DNA of 64,000 bases from an uncultured Agathobacter sp. (GCA_934307695.1 CAKRCS010000002.1:62001-126000); one strand, 5' to 3'. Numbered from the stretch's first letter, positions 1 through 8,161 are shown. Program-made: numbers and translations. The notes: a model not told the origin generated them from the sequence alone.

Positions 1-469
1 CAATCTCCGCCTTCGGAACAAGGGCTGCGACAGAATCGACAACAACGATATCTACCGCACCGGAGCGCACCATCGTCTCGGTGATCTCAAGCGCCTGCTC
101 TCCACAGTCCGGCTGTGATATGTAAAGATTGTCAATATCTACTCCGATATTCTTCGCGTATACCGGATCAAGTGCGTGCTCCGCATCAATAAATCCGGCA
201 ATTCCGCCCATCTTCTGAACCTCTGCAACGCAGTGCAGGGCAACGGTTGTCTTACCACTGGATTCCGGTCCGTAGATCTCGATGATACGTCCCTTTGGCA
301 GCCCGCCGATTCCAAGTGCAATATCAAGACTTAAAGATCCGGTCGGCACCGTCTCAACATTCATGTGTGCGGCATTGTCACCAAGCTTCATGACAGATCC
401 CTTACCATACTGCTTCTCAATCTGTGCAATTGCCGCGTCCAATGCTTTCAATTTATCTTCTTTTGCCAT
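1..469 (-). CDS. recA: RecA recombinase, N-terminal part (cut by window edge)
   Basis: Recombinase that forms ATP-dependent filaments on single-stranded DNA, drives strand exchange and triggers LexA self-cleavage. The frame runs off the left edge, so only about 156 N-terminal residues are visible. They include the typical N-terminus [20 protein letters not shown], the Walker A motif GPESSGKTT and the conserved [11 protein letters not shown] segment. The ATG at 469 follows an AAAAGGAG ribosome site. A consensus promoter and a LexA box lie upstream, so SOS control is expected. Confidence 0.97.
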   Translation of the reverse strand, partial: MAKEDKLKALDAAIAQIEKQYGKGSVMKLGDNAAHMNVETVPTGSLSLDIALGIGGLPKGRIIEIYGPESSGKTTVALHCVAEVQKMGGIAGFIDAEHALDPVYAKNIGVDIDNLYISQPDCGEQALEITETMVRSGAVDIVVVDSVAALVPKAEI

Positions 470-487
470 AGTTAATCTCCTTTTGTT

Positions 488-501
488 CGAACTTATGTTC
501 G
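488..501. promoter_or_regulatory. LexA (SOS/Cheo) box of recA
   Basis: CGAACTTATGTTCG is a perfect Gram-positive LexA operator (CGAAC-N4-GTTCG). It lies between the recA promoter and the recA start codon, where bound LexA would block transcription. Confidence 0.93.
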
Positions 502-512
502 TCTCTTGTTTC

Positions 513-541
513 ATAGTAGTATACTTTTACTTCTTTGTCAA
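513..541 (-). promoter_or_regulatory. sigma-A promoter of recA
   Basis: On the minus strand, TTGACA (541-536) and TACTAT (518-513) are separated by 17 bp. The expected start site falls near 506, just before the LexA box. Confidence 0.8.
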
Positions 542-562
542 CCACAAAACTCTAAAAAAGGG

Positions 563-619
563 AAAAACAGCGAATATGCTGTATAAGAAAAAAGAGCAGT
601 CGCTTTTGCAACTACTCTC
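563..619 (-). terminator. tandem terminators after trxA
   Basis: On the minus strand, a GAGAGTAGTTGC/GCGACTGCTC stem (with G-U pairs) is followed by a T run. A second hairpin, ACAGC/GCTGT followed by TTTTT, comes next. They separate trxA from recA. Confidence 0.75.
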
Positions 620-637
620 ATTATACCGATTATTCCA

Positions 638-964
638 TTAACCGTCAATAAGCGTATTCAAATAATCCATGATCGTCTGCTTGTCCTGCAGTCCGACCAT
701 GCGCTCCTGAAATACACCTTTATTCATAAATACAAGTGTCGGGATGCTGACTACGCGGTAATCCAGCGCAAGTGAAGGCTGTTCGTCCACATTGACCTTG
801 CACACTTTAACCTTTCCAGCCATCTCTTCTGCAATCTCGTCCACGATTGGTCCCTGCATCATGCATGGTCCACACCAGCTCGCCCAGAAATCAATTACAA
901 CCGGCACATCTGCGCCAAGCACTTCCTGCTCAAAAGTATCCTTCGTTAATTCTACAACACTCAT
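638..964 (-). CDS. trxA: thioredoxin
   Basis: Cytoplasmic disulfide reductase of 108 aa, the usual thioredoxin length. The redox motif WCGPC is at residues 30-34, inside the conserved FWASWCGPC block. The cis-proline segment VSIPTL and the C-terminal GLQDK region are also present. The ATG follows AAAGGATGG. It is a single-gene unit between two terminators on one side and prfC on the other. A TrxB-like reductase gene lies far away at 51.6 kb. Confidence 0.96.
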   Translation of the reverse strand: MSVVELTKDTFEQEVLGADVPVVIDFWASWCGPCMMQGPIVDEIAEEMAGKVKVCKVNVDEQPSLALDYRVVSIPTLVFMNKGVFQERMVGLQDKQTIMDYLNTLIDG

Positions 965-1088
965 TTTTCTTCCATCCTTTCTTCGCTTATTTTATCTATG
1001 CCAATCCAGACGGACAGTCTCCGGCTTCATGCAGCCAATAATCAGCCACCTGTATATGCAGCCGGATGCCCATTCTGGATATCACACA

Positions 1089-2696
1089 CTAATTGCGGCT
1101 GAACTCCTCAAGAACCAGTCCTTTGTTGCGGTCGAGCACCATGCCGACGCTCCATGCATTGACAAACAGAAGCAGCGGATTGCCCTTCATATCCATGACC
1201 TTCTTCATATCGGAGGTTCCAACGATCGCATCCACATCCGTCTCCTCCTTATTCGCGATCCAGCGGATATGCTCATACGGAAGATTCTCCAGACGGATCT
1301 CCACATTGTATTCATTCTCCAGACGGAACCGCAGAACATCAAACTGCAGGACACCTACTACACCTACTATGATTTCCTCCATGCCGCCTTTGTATTCCTG
1401 GAAAATCTGAATCGCACCTTCCTGCGCGATCTGTGTCACGCCCTTTACGAACTGCTTGCGCTTCATGGAATCCACAAGGCGCACGCGCGCGAAGTGCTCC
1501 GGAGCGAAGGTCGGAATACCCTCAAACGCAAATTTTTCCTTGGCGGTGGTAAGCGTATCTCCGATTGAGAAGATGCCCGGATCGAAAATACCGATAATAT
1601 CTCCGGCATACGCCTCCTCGATCATTTTGCGCTCGTCCGCCATCATCTGCTGTGGCTGGGACAGCTTGATATTCTTCTGTCCCTGCACATGGTAGACCTC
1701 CATGCCGGCGGTAAACTTGCCGGAACAGATACGCATAAATGCGATACGGTCTCTGTGGTTCTTGTTCATATTTGCCTGAATCTTAAATACAAACGCGGAA
1801 AAATCCTCACGGAACGGATCGATCATTCCCTGATCTGACTTTCTTGCAAGCGGTGCGTAAGTCATCTGCAAAAAGTGCTGCAAAAATGTCTCCACACCAA
1901 AGTTGGTAAGAGCCGATCCGAAAAATACCGGGGAAAGCTCTCCCTTTGTCACCTGATCGATGTCAAAGGTTGCGCTTGCACCATCCAAAAGCTCGATTTC
2001 CTCTAAAAGCTGATCCTTAAAGTCAGCTCCGATCTCCGCTTCAAGTGCCGGATCATCGATTCCGATCAGCTTCTCGGAGCCTTCCTTTGTTCCCTTTAAG
2101 GTATCTGCAAATGTCATGACCGTCCTAGTGTTGCGGTCATATACACCCTTAAATTCCTTTCCTGAGCCAATCGGCCAGTTGATCGGGCAGGTTGCAATGC
2201 CAAGCTCTTTTTCAATATCATCCAAAAGTTCAAAGGTGTCGTTCGCATCGCGATCCATCTTGTTGATAAAGGTAAAGATCGGAATGTGACGCATCACGCA
2301 GACCTTAAACAGCTTTCTTGTCTGCGCCTCGACACCCTTGCTGGCATCGATCACCATGACCGCCGAATCCGCCGCCATAAGTGTACGGTAAGTATCCTCC
2401 GAGAAGTCCTGATGTCCCGGAGTGTCCAGAATGTTTATGCAATATCCGCCGTAATTGAACTGTAAAACAGATGAGGTTACAGAAATACCTCTCTGCTTTT
2501 CGATCTCCATCCAGTCCGAAACCGCATGACGTGCAGTTGCCTTTCCCTTTACGGAACCGGCAAGGTTGATCGCACCACCATACAACAGGAACTTTTCGGT
2601 AAGTGTCGTCTTACCGGCATCCGGATGGGAAATGATCGCAAATGTACGACGTTTTTGAATCTCATCTTTTAGGTTACTCACAAATATATCCTCCAA
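1089..2696 (-). CDS. prfC: peptide chain release factor 3
   Basis: Translational GTPase that recycles RF1/RF2 from the ribosome after termination. It is 535 aa, matching the family length. The G1 motif SHPDAGKTT is at residues 23-31. G2 lies in the RGISVTSSV block, G3 is DTPGHQDF and G4 is NKMD. The C-terminal part carries the RF3-type VGVLQFDVL segment, which separates it from EF-G and from tetracycline-resistance proteins. The gene stands alone. Confidence 0.96.
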   Translation of the reverse strand: MEDIFVSNLKDEIQKRRTFAIISHPDAGKTTLTEKFLLYGGAINLAGSVKGKATARHAVSDWMEIEKQRGISVTSSVLQFNYGGYCINILDTPGHQDFSEDTYRTLMAADSAVMVIDASKGVEAQTRKLFKVCVMRHIPIFTFINKMDRDANDTFELLDDIEKELGIATCPINWPIGSGKEFKGVYDRNTRTVMTFADTLKGTKEGSEKLIGIDDPALEAEIGADFKDQLLEEIELLDGASATFDIDQVTKGELSPVFFGSALTNFGVETFLQHFLQMTYAPLARKSDQGMIDPFREDFSAFVFKIQANMNKNHRDRIAFMRICSGKFTAGMEVYHVQGQKNIKLSQPQQMMADERKMIEEAYAGDIIGIFDPGIFSIGDTLTTAKEKFAFEGIPTFAPEHFARVRLVDSMKRKQFVKGVTQIAQEGAIQIFQEYKGGMEEIIVGVVGVLQFDVLRFRLENEYNVEIRLENLPYEHIRWIANKEETDVDAIVGTSDMKKVMDMKGNPLLLFVNAWSVGMVLDRNKGLVLEEFSRN

Positions 2697-2771
2697 CTAC
2701 GCATATCCGGCTTTCGCCGCTTTTAGTAGTATATCCCAGTTTTTCTACATTTTCAACGAATAATCGAAAAA

Positions 2772-3482
2772 CTATTGCTCTAATGCGGAAGAATCTGTGC
2801 TGATCGGAGTGATAATGATGTTTTCCGCCGAGATTCCGGTCTTACGTTTTACGATGTCCTCCACCTGTGCGCGCTTTGCATCTGTCACATCTCCCATATC
2901 GACCACAACATCGCAGATATCGTCACTGATGCTTACCACAACATTCAAAAAGCCCTTTGCCTCAAGCATCATCTCCGCGTTTGCTTCTTTCTCGGAAATA
3001 TCCGCAAGGGCTACCATCTCGTTTACCGCGTCCTGCTTCTGCTCCTCGCTCAAGGATTCATTATCGATGATCTCCAACAGTGCTTCCTTATTCTTTGAGC
3101 GGATCTGCTCACGGTTTAGCTTTACCTCTGCCGCATAGCTTGCTCCGGTCACATTCACGCTCGTAAGAACCGTCTCGCCCGGATTTAAAGTCTCCTCCAC
3201 ATCGGAAGCTGCATCCTCACCATCCGTCAGTGCCACATCCTCGCTCTCCAGACCCTCGTCAAGCGTGATCTCCTCTCCCATCGTCTCGGTGCTGCCCGGC
3301 TCCTCAAAAATATCATAGGTGCTGTTGTCGATCACATAATCGTTTTCCAGCGCATCGGCATTCGTCTCGGCAGCCTTTTCCTTATTATTGTTTACACGGT
3401 CATAGCTTATGTACCCTGCGATCGCGATCATAAATGCAAGTGTAGTGATAATCAGTTGGTTTTTGTGAAAAATCTTCTTCAA
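2772..3482 (-). CDS. spoIIIAH: stage III sporulation protein AH
   Basis: Mother-cell component of the SpoIIIA-SpoIIQ channel that connects mother cell and forespore; its C-terminal ring-building domain faces the intermembrane space. It is 236 aa. One N-terminal membrane segment (residues 10-25, LIITTLAFMIAIAGYISY) is followed by an acidic linker at 35-100. The conserved C-terminal domain follows, with a NREQIRSKNKEALLEII helix and the FLNVVVSISDD-DVVVDMGD strands. The start is TTG behind AGGAGG. It is the last gene of the spoIIIA operon, 11 bp after spoIIIAG. Confidence 0.93.
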   Translation of the reverse strand: MKKIFHKNQLIITTLAFMIAIAGYISYDRVNNNKEKAAETNADALENDYVIDNSTYDIFEEPGSTETMGEEITLDEGLESEDVALTDGEDAASDVEETLNPGETVLTSVNVTGASYAAEVKLNREQIRSKNKEALLEIIDNESLSEEQKQDAVNEMVALADISEKEANAEMMLEAKGFLNVVVSISDDICDVVVDMGDVTDAKRAQVEDIVKRKTGISAENIIITPISTDSSALEQ

Positions 3483-3493
3483 TTTGCGTCCTC

Positions 3494-4045
3494 CTAATCA
3501 GACATCTTTACTATTTTTATTTTATGTGGCTCAATATTAAATAATGCCATAACTGCATCCGAAATATCAGAAACCGTCACCGCATTTCCGCCTCCCTGCG
3601 CCACGATCAGTACTCCCTCCACATCCGGCAGATACAGGTTGGTCACATAAGGGCTTTCCTCCTTGTCGTGCTTATATACCACCGTGCTTGTCTCGCTGTT
3701 CTCCCCATCTCTTTTTACATTCTTATCGAGCACATGTGCGCCCGTGTCCTTTATCGTCAGCATAACCCGCACCTTGCCGACTCCGTCCATGTGCGAAAGC
3801 AGTTCCTCCAGTTCCTGCTCTAACATTTCCTTGTAGGAGTCGTATTCCTGCGCTGTACTTTCAGCTGTAGTGCCTGCCGCCTGTGTGTTCTCCGAGGTAT
3901 TAGAACTGTCCGGCTCTTTTGTTCCCCCATTCGAGGGAATTGCGATCACCAACAGCAAAATACCAAACAGCAGCACGATCAGCCAGTCTGTCCTGTTCAT
4001 GTTCTGCAGCTTATTCTGCAGCTTCTTCCATGAAAAAGATCTCAA
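3494..4045 (-). CDS. spoIIIAG: stage III sporulation protein AG
   Basis: Ring-forming protein of the mother cell-forespore channel. After a short basic N-terminus comes a membrane segment (LIVLLFGILLLVIAI). A Ser/Thr-rich linker and the SpoIIIAG beta-rich domain follow (MDGVGKVRVMLTIKDTG and LPDVEGVLIVAQGG). I place the start at a TTG (4045-4043) behind GGGGGAGG. The longer open frame has no ribosome site and lies inside spoIIIAF. With this start the gene overlaps spoIIIAF by 35 bp and gives about 183 aa. Confidence 0.9.
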   Translation of the reverse strand: MRSFSWKKLQNKLQNMNRTDWLIVLLFGILLLVIAIPSNGGTKEPDSSNTSENTQAAGTTAESTAQEYDSYKEMLEQELEELLSHMDGVGKVRVMLTIKDTGAHVLDKNVKRDGENSETSTVVYKHDKEESPYVTNLYLPDVEGVLIVAQGGGNAVTVSDISDAVMALFNIEPHKIKIVKMSD

Positions 4046-4304
4046 ACATATCCTCCCCCTCTCCCTCATAGGCAATCGTATCGAGTTGCTCCGAAAGTTC
4101 TTCAAACGAAAGCGCCTCCGGCACCCCCATATCGTTGTCCATCCATGTCAGCACCGGCTTTAGCAGAAGCACCGCCATGAGCGCTCCCGTAAAAAACTGC
4201 ACATACTTCTTATAACTCTCCTTCGGTGTCAGATACGCGATGATCTGCAAAAGCAGCAAAAATATAAAATAGCTTTTCACAAAGCCTGTGAGCACTCCCA
4301 TCAC
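4011..4304 (-). CDS. spoIIIAF: stage III sporulation protein AF (short form)
   Basis: Membrane protein of the SpoIIIA complex. Two N-terminal membrane helices (residues 8-24 and 34-48) flank the conserved TPKESYKKYVQFFTGALM segment. At 97 aa it is about half the length known for Bacillus SpoIIIAF, and it lacks most of the soluble C-terminal domain. The ATG follows GGAGGTGAGGCTGTG. The coding start lies directly after a polypurine tract and a large palindrome, which separate it from spoIIIAE. Confidence 0.85.
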   Translation of the reverse strand: MMGVLTGFVKSYFIFLLLLQIIAYLTPKESYKKYVQFFTGALMAVLLLKPVLTWMDNDMGVPEALSFEELSEQLDTIAYEGEGEDMFEIFFMEEAAE

Positions 4305-4437
4305 AGCCTCACCTCCTCAACCTCATCCACTTTCATCCTCATACGCACATTCTCCCTCATACCACTTTGCCCACATCCACTCTCATACTCTTCCACCCTC
4401 ATACACATATCCGCCTTCGCCCATCTCCATTTCTCCC
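4305..4437. repeat. polypurine/polypyrimidine tract with degenerate TATGAG repeats
   Basis: On the minus (operon) strand this 133-bp leader of spoIIIAF is strongly purine-rich. It repeats units beginning TATGAGGGTGG, TATGAGAGTGG, TATGAGGGAG and TATGAGGATG at 16-26 bp spacing, ending in GGTTGAGGAGGTGAGG, which supplies the ribosome site. Many GG and GGG runs are present. No convincing coding frame is seen, and the function is unknown. Confidence 0.7.
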
Positions 4438-4991
4438 CAACCTCCGCGAAACACCTCTGTATCCCATATAGAAAACTATCCGCCATATCCGGGCTTCACC
4501 TTTTAGAGAAAAGCAATTCCACAAAAATTGCAGAGATTCTTTCAACCGATCCGGCGGTGATAAGGTTGTGTCTTTTGTTGGCTTTGACACTCCCCGCCCG
4601 ACTGTCCGCGGCAGAAAGACTTGCACTCAAACTTTTTAGTTCTTCTAGGCGGGCGTTTTTGTGAAGTTGATATTAGAGCATGCCCTTCAAAACTCGCTTT
4701 TTATATCTTCTATATATAAACACAGTTAGCTCAAACAGATGAAGGGCATGCTCACATTTCCCAAAAGCCGCCCGCAAGAAGAACACAAAAGTTCTCGAAT
4801 TGCAAAGTCTTTCTGCCACGAACCGCCGGGCTGGAGTGCTCAAACCTATAAAAGACAGAACTCATAAATAAACCGCCGGACGGTTGAACTAGAATCTCGC
4901 AATTTGCGGTGGTGCTTTTCATAAAAGGTAAAGCCCGGATATGCACGCTCGTTTTGTCCCCCCCTGATGCAAATGTGTTTTGCGGAGGTTG
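4438..4991. repeat. 554-bp imperfect palindrome inside the spoIIIA operon
   Basis: Two 252-bp arms (4438-4689 and 4740-4991) are inverted copies around a 50-bp AT-rich centre. By eye they are about 70% identical, with short gaps. Matching blocks are: outer CAACCTCCGC (4438-4447 with 4982-4991); CATATCCGGGCTT (4484-4496 with 4931-4943); TTCAACCG plus TCCGGCGGT (4541-4558 with 4872-4888); GGCAGAAAGACTT (4610-4622 with 4805-4817); GTTCTTCT and GCGGGC (4639-4654 with 4770-4784); and a perfect inner GAGCATGCCCTTCA (4676-4689 with 4740-4753). The right end begins two bases after the spoIIIAE stop codon. No open frame inside looks real. It could be a fold-back element, two head-to-head copies of an RNA gene, or a giant mRNA hairpin. 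Confidence 0.9.
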
Positions 4992-4992
4992 T

Positions 4993-6006
4993 CTAATAAA
5001 TAAAGCTCGTCGAGGCGGTCACCATTGCGATCGCGATCAGAAAAAGGAGCATACTGTCTACGATCACATCAAAGTACATGGAGCTGCCCTTCGCCACCCC
5101 GTTGACTGCGCCGAGAATTCTTGGATCACAGACAGGCTGGAGGATTGCCGCGATGATCTTATATAAAAAGGTAAAGCACAGCACCTTTATAACCGGTGTC
5201 ATGCACAGGATCAGAAGAACCACAAGTCCGGCGACACCGACGCTGTTTTTCACGAGCATCCCGCAGCCTAATAGCACCTCCTCCGCAAGATGAAATCCAT
5301 TGCCGACTCCCGGAAGTACCGATAAGGATTTGAGCACTGCGCTCTGCGAGATCCGGTCTCTCGCCGGGGCAAGCAGCGATTGTATCGCACTGATCCCGAT
5401 CACGCCGCCGATTGCCACCTTGCGGAACAGCCGCACGACCGTTGCGATCAGGTCTGCCAGCTTTGAGAATTTGTGCTCTGCAAAAAAATGATCCATCAGC
5501 TCAAGCAGCACATACATATGGATTCCCGGCACGACCATGTGTTTTAACGTCCATTCCAGCAGATAGATCAAGGCGAACATCAGCTCGTAAAACATGCCTG
5601 CCGACGCTGTGTTGCCGGATAGCATCAAAGTTGTGGCATACGCCGGTACAAGCACCTGCAAAAAGCCTGTCACATCCGTCATCCCGGACTCCACAACCGC
5701 CGATACCAGAAGAAAGGACTGCATCATCAGAAGGATCACGGCTCCGTAGACTATGAAGAAGCTCATCTGCGAGACATACGCATCCGGCTTTACCAACAGC
5801 CTCTGAAAAAAGGCAAACAGACACGACAGCAGAAGCATCTGCAAAAGCAGCGTCTTTCCTCCCGCAAGCTCCGCAAAGAACAGCTCCCAGATCTGCTTTC
5901 CGACGTTTTTTACCCCCTGCAGCTTTCCCTCGCTCGCCACGTTCTGCGCCACAAGCTCATAGAAAGAGAGATTTCCGTCTATATGCTCGCTCAGATACGC
6001 ATCCAC
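4993..6006 (-). CDS. spoIIIAE: stage III sporulation protein AE
   Basis: Polytopic membrane subunit of the SpoIIIA complex. At least 337 aa with about seven hydrophobic helices. Family blocks visible include FFIVYGAVILLMM, TLMLSGNTASA and the C-terminal CDPRILGAVNGVAKGSSMYFDVI. The start is uncertain. The listed GTG at 6006 has no ribosome site. A strong AAAGGAGGTGAGG (6071-6083) lies upstream, and the first in-frame start-like codon after it is ATC at 6066, adding 20 residues. The palindrome begins two bases after the stop codon. Confidence 0.9.
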   Translation of the reverse strand: MDAYLSEHIDGNLSFYELVAQNVASEGKLQGVKNVGKQIWELFFAELAGGKTLLLQMLLLSCLFAFFQRLLVKPDAYVSQMSFFIVYGAVILLMMQSFLLVSAVVESGMTDVTGFLQVLVPAYATTLMLSGNTASAGMFYELMFALIYLLEWTLKHMVVPGIHMYVLLELMDHFFAEHKFSKLADLIATVVRLFRKVAIGGVIGISAIQSLLAPARDRISQSAVLKSLSVLPGVGNGFHLAEEVLLGCGMLVKNSVGVAGLVVLLILCMTPVIKVLCFTFLYKIIAAILQPVCDPRILGAVNGVAKGSSMYFDVIVDSMLLFLIAIAMVTASTSFIY

Positions 6007-6095
6007 CGAATCCAGCTTTAACAGCTCAAGCAGCCTGCTGATATATTCATTTTCGCCTGCTTCGATGGTGCCTCACCTCCTTTCGTCTGCCGGTT

Positions 6096-6479
6096 CTATG
6101 ACACAAAAAACGCATCCAGCAGCTCCAATATGTTCCCAATGCAGGGAATGCTTAAGACAAGGATCGATATTTTGGCAAAAAGCTCGATCTGCCCTGCGAG
6201 TGACGCATAGCCGGCATCCTTGCAGATGGAGGAAGCAAATTCCCCGATGTAGGTGATGCCGAGCATCTTAAAAAGGATGGTCAGCGTTCCGTCATCCAGC
6301 GGCAGCCGCCCGATCAGTGTCTGCAAAAAATCCGCGACCTGCTGTACCTGCACAAGCACAAATGAGAATATGAGAACCACCGCGGCAATTCCCATCAGAA
6401 CCGCATACTCGCCCTTTTCCTTTTTGCAGATCATAGAGAGAAATGTCACTAAGATTCCAATCATTCCAACCTTTAACAT
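6096..6479 (-). CDS. spoIIIAD: stage III sporulation protein AD
   Basis: Small integral membrane subunit of the SpoIIIA complex. It is 127 aa with about four hydrophobic helices, the normal family size. It has the typical MLKVGMIGILVTFLSMI start and a C-terminal CIGNILELLDAFF segment. It lies 12 bp after spoIIIAC and about 90 bp before the listed spoIIIAE start. Confidence 0.9.
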   Translation of the reverse strand: MLKVGMIGILVTFLSMICKKEKGEYAVLMGIAAVVLIFSFVLVQVQQVADFLQTLIGRLPLDDGTLTILFKMLGITYIGEFASSICKDAGYASLAGQIELFAKISILVLSIPCIGNILELLDAFFVS

Positions 6480-6491
6480 ACATCCCCCTTA

Positions 6492-6686
6492 TCAGATGGA
6501 AAACAGCGCTTCCATCGTCTGAAACAGTTCACTGATATAGGGAACGATCCAGAACAGGACAATGATCAGCCCCGCAAGACTTAACAAAAATGCCTGTTCC
6601 TCCCTCCCGCTATGCTTTAACACCTGGCACAGCACTGTAACAATGATTCCAACGGCTGCAATTTTAAAAATGATCGTCACACTCAT
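6492..6686 (-). CDS. spoIIIAC: stage III sporulation protein AC
   Basis: A 64-aa protein with two hydrophobic helices (residues 5-20 and 30-50), matching the very short SpoIIIAC family. It starts MSVTIIFKIAAVGIIVTVL and contains the conserved KHSGREEQAFLLSLAG loop between the helices. It sits between spoIIIAB and spoIIIAD in the standard operon order. Confidence 0.9.
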   Translation of the reverse strand: MSVTIIFKIAAVGIIVTVLCQVLKHSGREEQAFLLSLAGLIIVLFWIVPYISELFQTMEALFSI

Positions 6687-6722
6687 TCCATTCCCCTTTA
6701 TAGCGTTCTCTTCGTGCTTCTT

Positions 6723-7250
6723 TTACAGCAAGACAACAACAATCATCACACCAAGAAGCATCCCTACCGGAGTCCATACCTTGTTTTTCTCCCGATATTC
6801 CTGCCCTGCACGCTGGCAGAAGGCTCTCATTTTCTCCTCACACAGCAAAAGTCCATGCGCATTTTCCGTCAGATTCCTTCCAAAAAACGAACCGCCCGAA
6901 TGCAGCAAAACCTCCCATTCCTCCCCGGATAAATGCCATGCTTCCCGCGTCTGTAAGCACGCCTGCCGGAAGGCTTCCTCCCCTGTACTGTAACTGTGTT
7001 CCTTTAAAAAGTTCTCCAGACATTCGAGCATTGCGTTAGTAGCACTCTCCTTCGGGCATTCCTGACACCGGTAACGATGCACGAAGTCCGGTATATGTAT
7101 CCGTTCCTCCTCCATCGCGTGCCTTGCGCTCCGGTACAGCCTGCATAGCTGCTCCAATTCCCGGATGCGGCTTTTCCAGCTGCTCTGCCAGCTATGTAAA
7201 AATCCTGCGCAGGCAAGCAGGACGACCACCGCACCGATCAGCTTTAACAT
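6723..7250 (-). CDS. spoIIIAB: stage III sporulation protein AB
   Basis: A 175-aa membrane-anchored protein of the SpoIIIA complex. It has an N-terminal hydrophobic helix (residues 2-17), a long charged middle and a C-terminal helix (PVGMLLGVMIVVVLL). This layout resembles the type II secretion F-domain-like SpoIIIAB family. The start overlaps the end of spoIIIAA by 7 bp, suggesting translational coupling. Confidence 0.9.
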   Translation of the reverse strand: MLKLIGAVVVLLACAGFLHSWQSSWKSRIRELEQLCRLYRSARHAMEEERIHIPDFVHRYRCQECPKESATNAMLECLENFLKEHSYSTGEEAFRQACLQTREAWHLSGEEWEVLLHSGGSFFGRNLTENAHGLLLCEEKMRAFCQRAGQEYREKNKVWTPVGMLLGVMIVVVLL

Positions 7251-8143
7251 AACGCCTGCAGCTTTTTGTCAAACACATGGTAGCTGCGTTTTCCCATATC
7301 GTCCCGCCGGATCTGTACCAGACGCTCGATCTGCCCCGTCTCCAGCAGTTCTGCCATAAACGGCTTCTCGTACAGCTCGTCTATGCTGCCGGCATGGACA
7401 GTCGCAAGCAGCTGGCAGCCGCTGTATAAGATTTCCTGTACCGCCTCAAATTCGTCCCTTCGTCCGAGTTCGTCCACCGCGATCACCTGCGGGGACATTG
7501 TGCGGAGCAGCATCTGCATCCCCTTGCCCTTCGGGCAGTTGTCAAGCACATCCACCCTCGGTCCCAGATCATTTTGCGGCACTCCGCAATAGCAGGCGGC
7601 AATCTCCGACCGCTCGTCCACAACCGCGACCTTCACGCCCGGATGTGTCGCGTCCCCATTTGAGAGCATGCGGATCAGATCCCGCAGCAGGGTTGTCTTT
7701 CCCATTCCGGGCTCTGCCAGAATAAATGCGTTTTTTATGGAATCCGACCGTATGTATGGATATACCGGTGCGGCACAGCCCTTGACCTCATGCGCCACTC
7801 GTATGTTGAGTGCTCCGATGTCCACAATGCGCCGGACAACCTCCTCGCCATCCTCACGCTTTCGGTTCGCGTGCCCCGCCACACCCACGCGGTGTCCTCC
7901 CTTCATAGTAAAAAAGCCCTGCCGCAGTTCTTCCTCCAGCGCATACGGGGAATAATCCGACAGATAATTTAACATTTCCGTCAGCTCGTCCTCGCTGATC
8001 TTTTTGAGCCGGAGCGAGGAGCAGTCCCCATACAACAGCTCCGCTTCCTGCCCCACCCGGATGCGGATCTCCTCAAGTCCATCCGTAAAGTTCTCCGGCA
8101 GAAATGGGCACAACGATTTGGGAAGTATATTGTAAAGTCCCAT
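7244..8143 (-). CDS. spoIIIAA: stage III sporulation protein AA (ATPase)
   Basis: Cytoplasmic secretion-type ATPase thought to energise the SpoIIIA channel in the mother cell. It is 299 aa. Walker A AEPGMGKTT is at residues 143-151, Walker B-like VIAVDELGR lies downstream, and an ATVHAGS motif is typical of the family. It is the first gene of the eight-gene operon. Expected mother-cell (SigE) control is only weakly supported: a CATATATA box lies at 8204-8197 with an AT-rich region at 8218-8224, upstream of the argS terminator hairpin. Confidence 0.94.
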   Translation of the reverse strand: MGLYNILPKSLCPFLPENFTDGLEEIRIRVGQEAELLYGDCSSLRLKKISEDELTEMLNYLSDYSPYALEEELRQGFFTMKGGHRVGVAGHANRKREDGEEVVRRIVDIGALNIRVAHEVKGCAAPVYPYIRSDSIKNAFILAEPGMGKTTLLRDLIRMLSNGDATHPGVKVAVVDERSEIAACYCGVPQNDLGPRVDVLDNCPKGKGMQMLLRTMSPQVIAVDELGRRDEFEAVQEILYSGCQLLATVHAGSIDELYEKPFMAELLETGQIERLVQIRRDDMGKRSYHVFDKKLQALC

Positions 8144-8161
8144 ATCTGTTCTCCTTACAAC

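Noticed and set aside
792..1568. 258-codon plus-strand open frame over trxA and prfC
   Set aside because: It is antisense to two well-conserved genes and has no supporting features.
4399..4626. Short open frames within the palindrome (for example 75 codons on the minus strand)
   Set aside because: There is no ribosome site and no matching frame in the other arm, so the arms are not copies of a coding sequence.
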